53,031 nt of DNA from Klebsiella pneumoniae (GTDB lineage Bacteria > Myxococcota_A > UBA796 > GCA-2862545): the NCBI GenBank assembly GCA_945861065.1, contig CAMASI010000019.1, positions 1-53,031 of the forward strand, written 5' to 3'. A model generated the notes under the pieces. That model had not been told where the DNA came from. It searched no databases and saw nothing but the letters and a program-made list of their open reading frames with translations. This document shows positions 1 through 9,832 of this stretch, one piece after another; position 1 is the first letter of the stretch; the number at the start of each line of letters is the position of its first letter. Made by a program: the position numbers and the translations under genes.

Positions 1-40
1 GATTCGCGGCCTCGCCCTAACTAGACCTTAAACAAGCGCA

Positions 41-70
41 GCCGTTAGCGATTGGCCGTTAGCTATTAGC
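41..70 (+). repeat. Degenerate heptamer array (GCNNTTA units)
   Basis: Four consecutive 7-base units are visible: gccgtta, gcgattg, gccgtta and gctatta. They fit a loose GCNNTTR consensus. The array lies downstream of the minus-strand PNGase gene, in sequence with no convincing reading frame. A second array in the opposite orientation lies about 100 bp away at 172-199. The function is unknown; it resembles the short tandemly repeated heptamers seen in intergenic DNA of some bacteria. Confidence 0.7.
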
Positions 71-171
71 CTGGCACCTAGACAATTCGCCGCGGCAGCG
101 TAGTCGAGCGCTTCACCTGAAAGCGCACACCACGTCCAGTCGCGCAGTCAATTGGGACGGTTCGTTCGAGC

Positions 172-199
172 TAACCGCTAACGGCTGACAGCTGACAGC
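172..199 (-). repeat. Opposed heptamer array, partner of 41-70
   Basis: Read on the minus strand this is gctgtca, gctgtca, gccgtta, gcggtta, the same unit family as 41-70 but inverted. The segments around 40-56 and 171-187 are nearly complementary (cagccgttagcg core), so a transcript crossing both could fold into a long-range stem. The sequence between them (77-170) shows no gene. Confidence 0.65.
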
Positions 200-214
200 T
201 TGTTCGAGGACTAG

Positions 215-2089
215 TCACTCAGTCCAAATTGTGAGCCAGCTCGCCAGCGCGATGCTGGCGCCTCCCGGGTACGGCTCCCCCATATAATCCCCGCTATACG
301 TGAATGTCGCCGTCGAACCCACCGTTACGTCCGCCGTCACGTCCACCACGATTGGCGCCACGTCTAAGCCCGGGCACCAGTTGCTGCGCCCATAAAACCA
401 CGTTCCGTATTGATTGGGAACCACACCCTCGTGGACACGATCCTGGCAATTCGTTTGCTCGGTCGACTCCGGGAAATCGATCAAGTGTTCCACACCGTTG
501 ACGGTGAAGTGGTGATTTGTGCTACAGAATTCCGCGCAGTTTCCCGGCTGGGCGCCGCCGTGCCCGCTGATAATGACCGACAACTCCACCTTTTTTGCCC
601 CAACCGGGATGTCGATGTCGATCGGCGTGTATTTGTCATTGTACGTGAGCCCGAAATCACCACCCGAGAACATTCGGTGCGTTTGCGTGGGGCGTAGCGC
701 CGTTCCATCGTTGTACAAGCGCAAGTCGAGCGTGATCTCGTACGGGTCGATGCTGTAGAACGCGAACTCCTGCGTGCCGCCCTCCGCAAACATCGGCAAT
801 ACAAACGTGGCGTCCGTCTCCCACTGCCCCTCACGGTGGTAGGTCGTGATCCACCGGCCCGCTTCCGAATCGCACGGACAATTACACTCGCCGTACCCTG
901 TGCCGTAGCTGTTGCAGCTAAATACCGCCTCCACCTCGCCGCCTTCGGGTCGCTCGCAAGAACAGGCTTGTGTATCCGCGGAAATCGCCGGAACAGCAGG
1001 CACGTTTCCATCACAATCTCCGATGACCCCGTACGCGTCCGTCGGACAGGGGACGGCAGCCGTACAAGTGTCGATGCCCGAGACCCCTTCCCACGAACAA
1101 GTCCCCACCACCTCGGGCACTTCCGCCACATAGGGCTGGCACGCCGTGGATTCGAAGGGATTGTCGTCGGTCGTCGGTTCACTACACGCGTACACGTTGA
1201 TAATTCGGTCCCAGGCCGGGCAAATCCCGTACTCCCCTTCACCATCGCACAACGTCGACAGATTCCAACTTGCTTTGTTGAAGCCCGCCATGTCGGCCGA
1301 AGACGGAAGCTCGACCGTGGCCCGCGCGGGAATGAAGGACCACCCGGTGGCGACCACACCCCCCGTAAACACCGGTACTACCGTGGCATTCTCGGCCGCC
1401 ATCGCCGCGTCGCGTTCGGCCTCCCAGTTAAAGAAAATGGCGTCGTGGGCGGCGTGAGAAAGGTTGGGGTCAAACCAGCCGATATCGCCGTTGTAGCGGA
1501 ATCCGTCCGCATAACTGCCGAGGTCGCGGATCTGTTGTTTGCGGTCGATTCCGAAACCAAAGCCCGGATCGGACAGGTAGTCGCCCACCCAACCGTTGAT
1601 CTTGTCCAGCCCTTTGGTCACCAAATGAAACCGGGGTTCCCAGTACTCACGTTTGTTTTTTCCGAGGTCGGCGATCTGATCCTCGATCATCGCCCGTTCT
1701 GCGTCCGCGAGGGATTTGTCCGATTCCGTGGAGATGAAAAAGATCTGCGTGTTGTCGGGGAGCTTGTCCACGAGATCTTCGAGGTCGCGCGACCACAATC
1801 CGCCTGGCGCTGACTCCTGACTGCGGTTGCTTGGGATGAACAGGTACACCTCGCAGCCAGTGAACTGCTCCGTGAATGTCCAGTCTCCATGGTTGGTGGA
1901 CAACGTGAAGTCGTCGGCGATGCCCCACAGCGCGGTTGTGAAGGGACCTCCACTCCACGTCGCCGTGGGGAGCCCGAGGGTTTCGCACGCGGGGTTGCCC
2001 GGTACCGAGGGCAACGACGTATCCGGCACTGTGACGTCGGTGGACGCCGGATCATCCCCACTACAAGCCAGAATCGTCAGCCACCACAT
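215..2089 (-). CDS. PNGase F-like peptide:N-glycosidase lipoprotein
   Basis: A predicted surface lipoprotein of 624 residues that should release N-linked glycans from glycoproteins by cleaving the glycan-asparagine amide bond. The start at 2089 is chosen because ggagg sits 6 nt upstream and the protein then opens with MWWLTILAC, a very short lipoprotein signal with Cys9 as the likely lipidated residue. The C-terminal half matches PNGase F. Asp294 lies in a CPAWDR motif equivalent to the catalytic Asp region, and Glu520 in NCAEFC is equivalent to the catalytic Glu of the CAEWC motif. It is followed by a conserved NQYGTW...WCPGLDV stretch. Residues 50-250 form an extra N-terminal region with a thioredoxin-like look. 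The gene diverges from msrA and a GH92 mannosidase, consistent with a shared role in N-glycan use. The family call is strong; activity is inferred. Confidence 0.85.
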   Translation of the reverse strand: MWWLTILACSGDDPASTDVTVPDTSLPSVPGNPACETLGLPTATWSGGPFTTALWGIADDFTLSTNHGDWTFTEQFTGCEVYLFIPSNRSQESAPGGLWSRDLEDLVDKLPDNTQIFFISTESDKSLADAERAMIEDQIADLGKNKREYWEPRFHLVTKGLDKINGWVGDYLSDPGFGFGIDRKQQIRDLGSYADGFRYNGDIGWFDPNLSHAAHDAIFFNWEAERDAAMAAENATVVPVFTGGVVATGWSFIPARATVELPSSADMAGFNKASWNLSTLCDGEGEYGICPAWDRIINVYACSEPTTDDNPFESTACQPYVAEVPEVVGTCSWEGVSGIDTCTAAVPCPTDAYGVIGDCDGNVPAVPAISADTQACSCERPEGGEVEAVFSCNSYGTGYGECNCPCDSEAGRWITTYHREGQWETDATFVLPMFAEGGTQEFAFYSIDPYEITLDLRLYNDGTALRPTQTHRMFSGGDFGLTYNDKYTPIDIDIPVGAKKVELSVIISGHGGAQPGNCAEFCSTNHHFTVNGVEHLIDFPESTEQTNCQDRVHEGVVPNQYGTWFYGRSNWCPGLDVAPIVVDVTADVTVGSTATFTYSGDYMGEPYPGGASIALASWLTIWTE

Positions 2090-2144
2090 CGTTCCTCCAG
2101 GTCCCCAAACGGCGCGCACCGACATATCCGAAAGCGGAGGCCGC
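2090..2144. promoter_or_regulatory. Divergent promoter region, PNGase/msrA
   Basis: Only 55 bp separate the two divergent starts. Both genes have a clear Shine-Dalgarno inside it: ggagg before 2089 on the minus strand and ggagg before 2145 on the plus strand. Core promoter elements must overlap here or lie inside the opposite gene. I cannot assign -35/-10 boxes with confidence. Confidence 0.5.
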
Positions 2145-2801
2145 ATGTTGTCCTGGTGGCGCAAACCCCTCATCATTCCGGGTCCGGGTGAAGCACTGCC
2201 GGATCGGCAGGACGCCATCCCCATCACCGAGACCCACGCCGTGCTTGGCCACCCGCTCACCCCGCCCTGGCCCGAGGGATTCGCGGTTGCGCACTTCGGG
2301 TTGGGCTGCTTTTGGGGCGCGGAACGCCGCTTCTGGCAACTCAGCGGCGTACGGACCACCGCCGCCGGCTACGCGGGAGGGCAGACGGCGAATGCGAGCT
2401 ACGAAGACGTGTGCAGCGGAAAGACCGGGCATACCGAAGTCGTGCTCGTCGTATGGGATCCACACCAACGCACCTTCAGCGACCTGCTGCGCCTGTTTTT
2501 CGAGGCGCATGACCCCACGCAGGGCATGCGGCAGGGCAACGACGTGGGGACCCAGTACCGATCGGCTATCTTCTGCACCACGGTTGCCCAACTCACGGAA
2601 GCATTGGCAGCAAGTCAAGCGTACCAGGCTGCCCTGGCGAACCGAGGATTCTCCTCGATTACCACCGAAATCGCGCTTGCAGGACCGTTCTGGTACGCCG
2701 AGCCCTACCACCAGCAATACCTGGCGAAAAATCCCGGTGGTTACTGTGGCTTGCAGGGCACTGGTGTTGCCTGCACCTTCGAACCCCCGCAATCCCCATG
2801 A
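2145..2801 (+). CDS. msrA: Peptide-methionine (S)-S-oxide reductase MsrA
   Basis: Reduces methionine-S-sulfoxide in proteins to methionine. The 218-residue protein carries the hallmark GCFWGAE with catalytic Cys55. It also has two C-terminal cysteines, Cys201 in the NPGGYCG motif and Cys210, which would recycle Cys55 through disulfide exchange as in the long E. coli-type enzymes. The N-terminal extension before the catalytic Cys also resembles the E. coli form. The start at 2145 is supported by ggagg 6 nt upstream; a much longer open frame extends upstream but runs antisense to the PNGase gene. The stop overlaps the start of the mannosidase gene by 4 nt (ATGA), so the two are translationally coupled. 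Confidence 0.95.
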   Translation: MLSWWRKPLIIPGPGEALPDRQDAIPITETHAVLGHPLTPPWPEGFAVAHFGLGCFWGAERRFWQLSGVRTTAAGYAGGQTANASYEDVCSGKTGHTEVVLVVWDPHQRTFSDLLRLFFEAHDPTQGMRQGNDVGTQYRSAIFCTTVAQLTEALAASQAYQAALANRGFSSITTEIALAGPFWYAEPYHQQYLAKNPGGYCGLQGTGVACTFEPPQSP

Positions 2802-4987
2802 CCTACTTCCTACTCCTGCAATCTTGCACGCCAGACCCCACAGCCCCGGTCGCCACCCCTATGGACCCGGTCGCCCTCGTGGACGTCTTTGTGGGCACGG
2901 GAGGAATCGGCGCCCAGGTAGCGGGCGTTTCCCCCGGCGCCGCCGCCCCCTTCGGCCACGTCCTGGTCGGCCCGGACACCCGTCACCACAGCTACGGCGC
3001 ACCCCCGTTCTACCACTTTGGCGGCTACCACTACGACGACGACCGCATCGACGGGTTTTCGCACACCCATAGCCACGGCATGGGCGTCAACGACCACGGC
3101 GCCGTCCACGTCATGCCGCGTGCAGCCTACAACCCCGACCACACGTCCGCGCTCTTACGGGCCACCCCGTTCCAACACGACCGGGAGTCCGGCAGCCCAG
3201 GCACCTACAGCGTCGACCTGACAGAAGACGACATCGTTGTGTCCATCGCCGCCAGCACCCGCGGGGCGTGGCATCACTACGAATTCCCAGACGCTACCGA
3301 ACCCGTCGTGTGGTTTGACCTCGCCCACATCCTCGGCAACATCACCATCGCGGAGGCCGACATCAGCCTCGCGGCCGACGAAGTTTCCGGCCACCAGAAA
3401 ATCCTCGGCGCATACTCGGGACGCTACGGCGGGCAACATGTGTGGTTCGCCGCTACCTTTGACCCCGCGCCCGTGGGGTTTGGGGCCTGGACGGATCCGG
3501 CCGCGCCCGAGATTGGCGCCACCACGGCCACGGGGCCTTCGTCGGGGGGATGGGTGCAATTTCCCTTGGGTACGCGCACCGTGGACCTCCGACTTGCGGT
3601 CAGCGCGGTGGATCTCGACGGCGCCCGACGCAACCGGGACACCGAGCTGGTCGGCTCCTTCGACGATGTGCTCGCGACAACAGAGGCTGCATGGCGGGCG
3701 TACTTGGACGGGATTGTGATCGAAGGCGGCACCGAAGAGGAGCGCCGCATCTTCCACACCGCCCATTACCACACCGCACTCATGCCCCGGCAATACGCCG
3801 ACGTCGACGGGCGGACGCGGGGCATCGACGGTGAAATCCACACGGTCCACGACTTCCGATACCTCACCGACCTGTCCTTGTGGGACACCTTCCGCACCCT
3901 TCACCCGTTCTACCTGCTCGCCCATCCCGACTGGCAGCGCGACGCCGTGTTGTCCCTCGTCACGATGAACGACGTCGGCGGTGCCTGGCCCCGTTGGCCC
4001 CTCAGCCACGGCTACACGGCTGGCATGGTGGGTACCCCCGTAGATCAGGTGCTCGCCCAGTCCGCGTTGGCTGGCCTTTCCGGCTGGGATGCCGAAGCGG
4101 CATTTGACGCTGTGTTGGCGCATAGCGCAGGCCCCGTGGCGGTCGACGGACGCGACGGAATCGATGGCTACCTGGACCGGGGTTGGGTGGCCTACGAAGA
4201 CGCGGGCTCGCCGGTGTCGCTCACGCTCGAGTACGCCTGGTCCGACCACAGCCTCGCATTGTGGGCGGAGTCGCTCGGGCGCACGGAAGAAGCGGCGCGT
4301 CTCCATCAACAAGCCGCCGGTTGGGCCGAACTCTACGACCCCGCCACGGGCCTGCTCACCGGACGCCACGCCGACGGCACGTTCGAGACCATTACCGAGC
4401 CTTTTGCCTGGTTGGACGCGTTCGTGGAAGGCAACGCCTTACACTACAAATGGGGCGCGCCTTGGGACCCGGAACGTTTGGTGACGACGCTGTACGGCGG
4501 TGACCACGACTTGTGGGCGGCCGACCTTGCCGCGTATTGGGACGAAGTCATGTCCGAACCCGACGATGCGTTTCCCGACGACTGGTATTGGCACGGCAAC
4601 GAGCCCGACTTGCACTACGCCGCGCTCGGCGCACTGACCGGTCACCCCGAGCTGACTTGGTCAGCAACCCGATGGATCGCAGCCAACCGGTATGGGCTGG
4701 GAGGCAGCGGGCTGGATGGTAACGATGACAGCGGCACATTGTCCGCCTGGTACCTGCTTTCCGCCATGGGACTGTACCCGGTCGCTGGAACCAACGTTTG
4801 GGCGCTCGGATGCCCCTTCTTCGACCGTATCGAAGTCGTCGCCGCCGGATTGGTGATCACGGCGGACGGGGCGTCACCCGAACGACCAGATTGCCCGGTC
4901 CGAACCCGAAACCAGGTTCCGTGGACCCACACCACGGCGGATTTCCAAGACCTCGTCGAAGCCGAATGGGCGTTTTTGGCGGAGTGA
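2798..4987 (+). CDS. GH92 alpha-mannosidase, lipoprotein
   Basis: A 729-residue glycoside hydrolase family 92 enzyme, a calcium-dependent exo-alpha-mannosidase family that trims mannose from N-glycans. Family features run in order: DVFVGTGG and PGAAAPFGH near the start, a [15 protein letters not shown] segment, [13 protein letters not shown] and [14 protein letters not shown] in the catalytic barrel, GNEPDLHYA, and [15 protein letters not shown] near the end. The N-terminus [10 protein letters not shown] is a very short lipoprotein signal with Cys10, so the enzyme probably sits on a membrane surface. It overlaps msrA by 4 nt. Its neighbour across the divergent promoter is a PNGase F-like amidase, which would release the glycans that this enzyme trims. 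Substrate linkage cannot be read from the sequence. Confidence 0.93.
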   Translation: MTYFLLLQSCTPDPTAPVATPMDPVALVDVFVGTGGIGAQVAGVSPGAAAPFGHVLVGPDTRHHSYGAPPFYHFGGYHYDDDRIDGFSHTHSHGMGVNDHGAVHVMPRAAYNPDHTSALLRATPFQHDRESGSPGTYSVDLTEDDIVVSIAASTRGAWHHYEFPDATEPVVWFDLAHILGNITIAEADISLAADEVSGHQKILGAYSGRYGGQHVWFAATFDPAPVGFGAWTDPAAPEIGATTATGPSSGGWVQFPLGTRTVDLRLAVSAVDLDGARRNRDTELVGSFDDVLATTEAAWRAYLDGIVIEGGTEEERRIFHTAHYHTALMPRQYADVDGRTRGIDGEIHTVHDFRYLTDLSLWDTFRTLHPFYLLAHPDWQRDAVLSLVTMNDVGGAWPRWPLSHGYTAGMVGTPVDQVLAQSALAGLSGWDAEAAFDAVLAHSAGPVAVDGRDGIDGYLDRGWVAYEDAGSPVSLTLEYAWSDHSLALWAESLGRTEEAARLHQQAAGWAELYDPATGLLTGRHADGTFETITEPFAWLDAFVEGNALHYKWGAPWDPERLVTTLYGGDHDLWAADLAAYWDEVMSEPDDAFPDDWYWHGNEPDLHYAALGALTGHPELTWSATRWIAANRYGLGGSGLDGNDDSGTLSAWYLLSAMGLYPVAGTNVWALGCPFFDRIEVVAAGLVITADGASPERPDCPVRTRNQVPWTHTTADFQDLVEAEWAFLAE

Positions 4988-4989
4988 GC

Positions 4990-5328
4990 ATGGACGCCAA
5001 AGAGGCTTCTTACAGATGGGTTCGCCAAGGCCTCGACGGTAGCTTGCTCGGCGCCGACGCAGCGACTGTGCTGGCTGTCTCCGGCTGGGCACGGTCGGTC
5101 GGCGGAGCCGGGCCGTACCAAACTCTTTTGGCGCGTGCCGGTCTGCGCAGACCCGCGATCGACGAGGCCGTCGCTTCTTGTGCCATCGCTGAAACCCCCG
5201 CGGCGCGGCACTGCACGTACGTCGTGCGTGCCCAGGATTTTGCGCTGGCACTGCGGCGCACCTTCAGCCTACATAGCCCCGCAAGTCGACGCCCCCGCAT
5301 CGACGCTCTCCGCGGATTTTCGCAATGA
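4990..5328 (+). CDS. Small protein resembling N-terminus of AlkZ-type winged-helix protein
   Basis: A 112-residue protein with a start 2 nt after the GH92 stop and a stop overlapping the next gene by 4 nt (ATGA), which argues that it is translated as part of the operon. Residues 25-95 (VSGWARSVGG, YQTLLARAGL, then CTYVVRAQDFALALR) resemble the first part of HTH_42/AlkZ-like winged-helix DNA-binding proteins. Those are normally about 350 residues, so this would be a truncated remnant or a stand-alone domain. The similarity is judged by eye only. It could equally be an unrelated small hypothetical protein. Confidence 0.5.
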   Translation: MDAKEASYRWVRQGLDGSLLGADAATVLAVSGWARSVGGAGPYQTLLARAGLRRPAIDEAVASCAIAETPAARHCTYVVRAQDFALALRRTFSLHSPASRRPRIDALRGFSQ

Positions 5329-6260
5329 CCCCCTTGCGTTGGATGCCTTATCCTTTATTAATTGCGTGTAGCGACGAGCCAATCGATGCCTACGGTGTCC
5401 AGGTGCTCGACGAGGCGCAGCTACGCGCCGACGTCGAGTTCCTCGCCTCCCCGAAGCTCGACGGGCGGTACCCAGGCTCGGCTGGCGACGAATCTGCGCG
5501 GTCGTTGGTGGAATCTCGGTTTGAGAGCGCTGGCCTGCTGCCACAATGGAAATTGGATTCTTACCAGCAGCCGTTCGTGGATGACGATGGCAATGACACC
5601 GCCAACGTGCTTGCCATCCTGCCGGGCGCCGACAACGAGGTCGGGCACGAGATTGTCGTGCTTTCGGCGCATACCGACCACCTGGGCGACGGGTATTTGG
5701 GCGCCAACGACAATGCGTCCGGTGTCGCCGCGTTGCTCTCGATTGCCGAAATCATGGCTGAGAATCCGGCCCCTCGACGTACCGTGGTATTTGCGGCGTT
5801 CGGTGCTGAAGAATCTGGCTACGAGGGGTCCAGGCATTTCCTAAACCATCCGCCAGCCGAACTCGACCCCACAGACATCGTCTACAACGTCAACCTGGAC
5901 ATGATTGGCACCTACGACCAGACCGAGATCGTTTGGGCACTTGGCACGCTGGCGGGCACCCCTGCGAAGGAGATGGTGAAGCAGCTCCGAGGGGACTACC
6001 CGTCGTTAGACGTCGGAATCGCAGAGCCCAGTGATTTGTCGGACAATGCGACGTTTTGTGAGGCCGGAATTCCCTACGTGTTCTTTTGGACGGACGACCC
6101 GGACTGTTACCACAAGCGCTGCGATACCGCGGACCGCTTGGATTATTCGTCCATGGCCGAAATCACCGCGCTGACGCTCAGCCTGACCGCGGCTTTGGCC
6201 GGCACGACTGAGGACCTTGCCGCCGGGGTTCAACCCGGAATGGACGTGTGCGGAATTTGA
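5325..6260 (+). CDS. M28-family zinc metallopeptidase, lipoprotein
   Basis: A 311-residue lipoprotein with an M28 aminopeptidase fold, expected to release amino acids from peptide N-termini outside the cytoplasm. Predicted zinc ligands are His116 (SAHTDHLG), Asp129 (GANDNASG), Glu163 or its neighbour (FGAEESG, with the general base beside it), Asp192 (NLDMIG) and His263 (CYHKRCD). The N-terminus MTPLRWMPYPLLIAC gives Cys15 as the lipidation site. It starts by 4-nt overlap with the preceding small gene and is the last gene of the msrA-GH92 operon. The neighbours suggest a function in glycoprotein breakdown. Substrate range is unknown. Confidence 0.9.
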   Translation: MTPLRWMPYPLLIACSDEPIDAYGVQVLDEAQLRADVEFLASPKLDGRYPGSAGDESARSLVESRFESAGLLPQWKLDSYQQPFVDDDGNDTANVLAILPGADNEVGHEIVVLSAHTDHLGDGYLGANDNASGVAALLSIAEIMAENPAPRRTVVFAAFGAEESGYEGSRHFLNHPPAELDPTDIVYNVNLDMIGTYDQTEIVWALGTLAGTPAKEMVKQLRGDYPSLDVGIAEPSDLSDNATFCEAGIPYVFFWTDDPDCYHKRCDTADRLDYSSMAEITALTLSLTAALAGTTEDLAAGVQPGMDVCGI

Positions 6261-6650
6261 GAAAGCGTTTCGCCGTCAAGGCGTCCGACCTGACACTCAA
6301 TTCGCCGGGCGGACCTCCATCGTAGCGCCGTCGGTGTTCATTGTCGCTGTGGAAGGGTTTGGGCGCCGGCGTCTTGGCGGTTCCTACCGCGGCCCACGAC
6401 GCCGACCATCGCCCAGCCACAAGCGTCAGACCAGGGCACTCCTCACAGGGGGTGGTTCCAAGCAGCCGCCAGTCGTTCCGATAACGCACGGCCGTCTGCT
6501 TTCGGCCGTCTCAACTCAGGACTGCCCAGGTGTCGGTCGGCATCGTCGCGGACGCCGCGTCTCTGTGACCGTCCAATTTCCACATCGACAACGACGCCCA
6601 GCCATGGTTTCGGAGCGTGCCTGGATAAGCGCGCCGCCTTCGGAGCTGCC
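6261..6650. other. Gene-free interval of 390 bp
   Basis: No reading frame here has recognisable protein features. The open frames present are short, arginine- and proline-rich shadows. A direct repeat of cggccgtct flanks a few bases near 6490-6512. The promoter of the downstream MopE-like gene is presumably near the 3' end, but I see no clear boxes. Confidence 0.5.
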
Positions 6651-8606
6651 ATGTTCACTCTCCTCCTCGCGTGCGCCGACCTTACGCCCGCCGATTGCGT
6701 CGAGGCCGTTTGGTTTGAAGACGGCGACGGCGACGGCTTCGGCGACGTCGCAGACCCGGGCACCCGCGCCTGCGAAAGCCCCGGATTGGTGCCCACAGCC
6801 ACCGACTGCGACGACGCCGACGCTACGGTCCATCCGGGTGCCACCGAAATCTGCGACCCCGCTGATCGCGATGAAGACTGCGACGGGCGCGCTGAAGACG
6901 ACGACTCCGATGTAGAAGGCGCCGTCCCCTACGCGCCAGACATCGATGGCGACGGGTTTGGCGACGACTCCCTCGCCGTGACCTCGTGCGAGCCTGGTGA
7001 CACCACCTGGACGTCGACACTGGGCGACTGCGACGACACCCGAGCGGACATTTCTCCCGCCGGCCTCGAGGCCTGCGATGCCGACAACGTGGATGAAGAC
7101 TGCAATGGCCTCGCGGACGCCGACGACCCAGACGCCACCGGCCTCTTCGACGACCTTTTCGATGGTGACGGCGATGGATACGGCGATGGGAGCGTGCAGC
7201 GATGTCCGGAAGATAGCGTAGACGTGATCTTTGGCGGAGACTGTGACGACACTGCACCCGACATTCATCCGGACGCCGCGGATTGTGAGCCTGACGGCGT
7301 TGACCAGGACTGTTCAGGCCGGCCCGACGATGGCAATTGCCACCTGTTATTTGACGGGGACCGCGATCTCGGAGATGCCGAAGCCAGCGTGCTCGGGGCA
7401 GTCGCCAATCGTGGGTTCGGCACGTCAGTCGCCTTGTCGCCAGACCTCACCGGAGACGGGCTCGACGATTTGGTCGTTGGCAGCCAAGACCCGGATTTCG
7501 CGGTGGTCAGCAACGGTGACCTTAGCGTGCTCAGCGGGCCAATTCTCGGCGAAATCGACGCGTCTGATCAGAGTTTTCTCCGGCTGAATGGCGCTGCGGG
7601 CGAGGCCTTCGGTTCCCAGGTCTTCGCACTAGGCGACGCCGACGCCGACGGTGCCGCGGACCTGGCCGCTCACGCAGCCACGACGAGTCATCTTGTCCGC
7701 TTTGACGCGCCGCTGGGTGGGGACTTCCAAGCCTCGGCCGTGGCCACGGCCACCTACAACGACCCCGAATCGGGCTGCCTCGGGTTTGGGTCCCTCGCGG
7801 CCGAGACCGATGGCGACGGCGTCGCGGAGTTGTGGGTCGCAGACCCCTGTTTCGCACTCGATTTTTCCGTCAAAGGCGGGCTGCTTCATGCGTTCGACGT
7901 TTCTCTAGACGGCAACGTCGGCTTGGACGATGCGATTGTCTCTTTCCCAGGTCCGGGCACCTCGGGTGCCGGGCACGATCTCGCCTCGGGGGACGCCAAT
8001 GGCGATGGTTTGGGTGATCTGCTCGTCGGCAGTTTCGACTACGGTGACGCAGGTCGGGCTTGGCTCCTGATCGAACCGCTCGTTTCCGCCGGATTCGCGG
8101 GCGCTCAGGCGACCTTGGTTGGTGAGGCGTTCGCCGATTTGTTCGGGTGGGAAGTTTCGCTCGCGGACATGGACGGAGACGCGCTCGCGGACCTGGTAGT
8201 CGGTGTTGCGGCCGGGTCTGGGGCTCTAGGCTGGTGGCCCTCCAATAGTTCCGGTGACCTCAGTACGGAGGACGCTGTTCTGTGGGTGACCGGCAGCCTG
8301 GGGACCAGCTTCGCAGGCTCCCTCGCCTCGGGGGATTTCGACGCCGACGGCTTTACCGACCTCGCCGTGGATGTGGGAGGAAAGAATCCAACGCTGTGTT
8401 TGATTTTCGGACCCCACGTAGGCACAGAGAGCGATGTGGACGCCTGCGATGTGTTGGCGTCAGACGACGACGACGCGGGATTCGACCTCGCATCTGGAGG
8501 GGACCTCGACGGCGATGGCTGGGAAGACCTTGCAGTCGGAACCCCCAAAGCAGGCGCCAATGACGATGGCAGCGTCATCCTGGTATTTGGGGCTCCAAAG
8601 CCGTAA
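6651..8606 (+). CDS. MopE-type metal-binding repeat and FG-GAP repeat lipoprotein
   Basis: A 651-residue secreted lipoprotein (MFTLLLAC, Cys8). The first third has three copies of the MopE-like putative metal-binding motif, each built as DGDGFG ... DCDD ... HPGA-type ... DEDCDG. The rest contains about seven FG-GAP/integrin-alpha-like repeats with calcium-binding Dx[DN]xDG loops, for example LTGDGLDDLVVG, DANGDGLGDLLVG, DMDGDALADLVVG and DLDGDGWEDLAVG, which probably fold as a beta-propeller. Both repeat types are common on surface proteins of Myxococcota. The ATG follows cggag at a normal distance. Role unknown; adhesion or calcium-dependent surface display is an inference. Confidence 0.9.
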   Translation: MFTLLLACADLTPADCVEAVWFEDGDGDGFGDVADPGTRACESPGLVPTATDCDDADATVHPGATEICDPADRDEDCDGRAEDDDSDVEGAVPYAPDIDGDGFGDDSLAVTSCEPGDTTWTSTLGDCDDTRADISPAGLEACDADNVDEDCNGLADADDPDATGLFDDLFDGDGDGYGDGSVQRCPEDSVDVIFGGDCDDTAPDIHPDAADCEPDGVDQDCSGRPDDGNCHLLFDGDRDLGDAEASVLGAVANRGFGTSVALSPDLTGDGLDDLVVGSQDPDFAVVSNGDLSVLSGPILGEIDASDQSFLRLNGAAGEAFGSQVFALGDADADGAADLAAHAATTSHLVRFDAPLGGDFQASAVATATYNDPESGCLGFGSLAAETDGDGVAELWVADPCFALDFSVKGGLLHAFDVSLDGNVGLDDAIVSFPGPGTSGAGHDLASGDANGDGLGDLLVGSFDYGDAGRAWLLIEPLVSAGFAGAQATLVGEAFADLFGWEVSLADMDGDALADLVVGVAAGSGALGWWPSNSSGDLSTEDAVLWVTGSLGTSFAGSLASGDFDADGFTDLAVDVGGKNPTLCLIFGPHVGTESDVDACDVLASDDDDAGFDLASGGDLDGDGWEDLAVGTPKAGANDDGSVILVFGAPKP

Positions 8607-8630
8607 ACTGCCTTCATCCCAGAGAAATCC

Positions 8631-9290
8631 ATGCCCTACGCGCCCATTCCCTACGCCACCGCGCCCGTTCACCCCGACGAGCTTCTCTCCCGCTTGCGCC
8701 AAGACCTGCATGTCGCCTCACAGCGTCGTTCGATCCGGCACTTTAGTACCGAACCCGTGCCGCGGGAAGCAATTGAGACGGCGATCGCCATCGCCAGTAC
8801 CGCCCCCAGCGGAGCCCATCGCCAACCCTGGCATTTCGTCGCCATTTCCGACCCCGATACCAAATCACGACTCCGAGCCGCAGCCGAAGAAGAGGAGCGG
8901 ACATTTTACGCACAACGCGCCACGCCGGAATGGCTCGCCGCCCTTGAACCCCTGGGCACCGACGCGCACAAGACACACCTGACGGATGCGCCGTGGGTAA
9001 TCGTCGTGTTCCGACGCGATAACGACGTGCTGGAGGGGAAACGGCACAAGAACTATTATGTGACGGAATCTGTCGGCATCGCCGTGGGCATGCTCATCGC
9101 CGCACTCCACCGCGCTGGGCTCGCGACGCTGACCCATACCCCCGCGCCCATGCATTTTCTCCGGGTGCTGTGCGGCCGCCCTCCCGAAGAAAAACCTTTT
9201 GTCATCCTACCCGTTGGATTTCCGGCGAAGGGATGTACCGTCCCCAATTTGACCCGCAAACCCCTCGCCGCCATCGCAACCTTTCTTTAG
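8631..9290 (+). CDS. Nitroreductase-family FMN oxidoreductase
   Basis: A 219-residue FMN-dependent nitroreductase-fold protein. The FMN-binding N-terminal motif RRSIRHFS is followed by APSGAHRQPWHFV, and a C-terminal LTHTPAPMHFL segment matches the subgroup that includes iodotyrosine deiodinase-like enzymes. The substrate cannot be assigned from sequence. It lies 24 bp after the MopE-like gene on the same strand and converges with the lipoprotein gene ending at 9293, leaving 2 bp between stops and no room for a separate terminator. Confidence 0.9.
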   Translation: MPYAPIPYATAPVHPDELLSRLRQDLHVASQRRSIRHFSTEPVPREAIETAIAIASTAPSGAHRQPWHFVAISDPDTKSRLRAAAEEEERTFYAQRATPEWLAALEPLGTDAHKTHLTDAPWVIVVFRRDNDVLEGKRHKNYYVTESVGIAVGMLIAALHRAGLATLTHTPAPMHFLRVLCGRPPEEKPFVILPVGFPAKGCTVPNLTRKPLAAIATFL

Positions 9291-9292
9291 AT

Positions 9293-9832
9293 CTAGGGCT
9301 CGGCTGGGCCACAGCCGGATCCCGCCCGATCGAGCGTGACCGTGACTGCTAGCGGAGGCTCACCGAGGTGGAGCGGGTCTACGTCAAGCGCGACCTCGGT
9401 AGACTGTTCGTCCCGCTCCGCGCACAAGGCGAAACCCAATTGGGGCACCCCATGCATCATCAGCGGCAAGACGGTGTCTACCGTCTCCTCACGCACAAAC
9501 GCGGCGATGCCCGCCTCGTTCGTCGTCGTTTCGACCGACTCCAGCGTCGTTTCAGGCCCCGGCGTGGTGATGAGGCGCTTATACACGACCCGAGCGCCGA
9601 CCACGGACTCCCCGGCTGCGTCCACTACGCGCACCTCCACGTCTGGGCGCAGCAAGGATCGGCGTGGCATCGGGATGAAACAGCATCCGCTGGCCAACAC
9701 CACCGCACACAGCAGGAGCGGATTGCAGTTTCTTGGGGCCACGCCGGAACTCGCTACAGCCGTGTAGCATGGGATTGCCACGCAACGTCCAATGACCAAG
9801 GAGCAATGACCCCCGCGCTGACCGCCGCTCAA
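9293..9832 (-). CDS. Predicted lipoprotein downstream of PKS
   Basis: A protein of up to 179 residues with the lipoprotein signal NPLLLCAVVLASGC; the Cys sits about 50 residues from the ATG at 9832. That ATG overlaps the stop of the preceding gene by 4 nt (ATGA). An internal GTG at 9742 would give a more usual 20-residue signal peptide, so the start is ambiguous. The mature part (VEVRVVDAAGESVVGARVVYK, then a beta-rich stretch) resembles a carboxypeptidase regulatory-like or Ig-like beta-sandwich. It is the last gene of the PKS operon. Function unknown. Confidence 0.7.
   Translation of the reverse strand: MSGGQRGGHCSLVIGRCVAIPCYTAVASSGVAPRNCNPLLLCAVVLASGCCFIPMPRRSLLRPDVEVRVVDAAGESVVGARVVYKRLITTPGPETTLESVETTTNEAGIAAFVREETVDTVLPLMMHGVPQLGFALCAERDEQSTEVALDVDPLHLGEPPLAVTVTLDRAGSGCGPAEP

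Noticed and set aside
3155-4369. 404-codon minus-strand open frame
   Set aside because: Complementary to the GH92 mannosidase gene, whose family motifs are clear on the plus strand.
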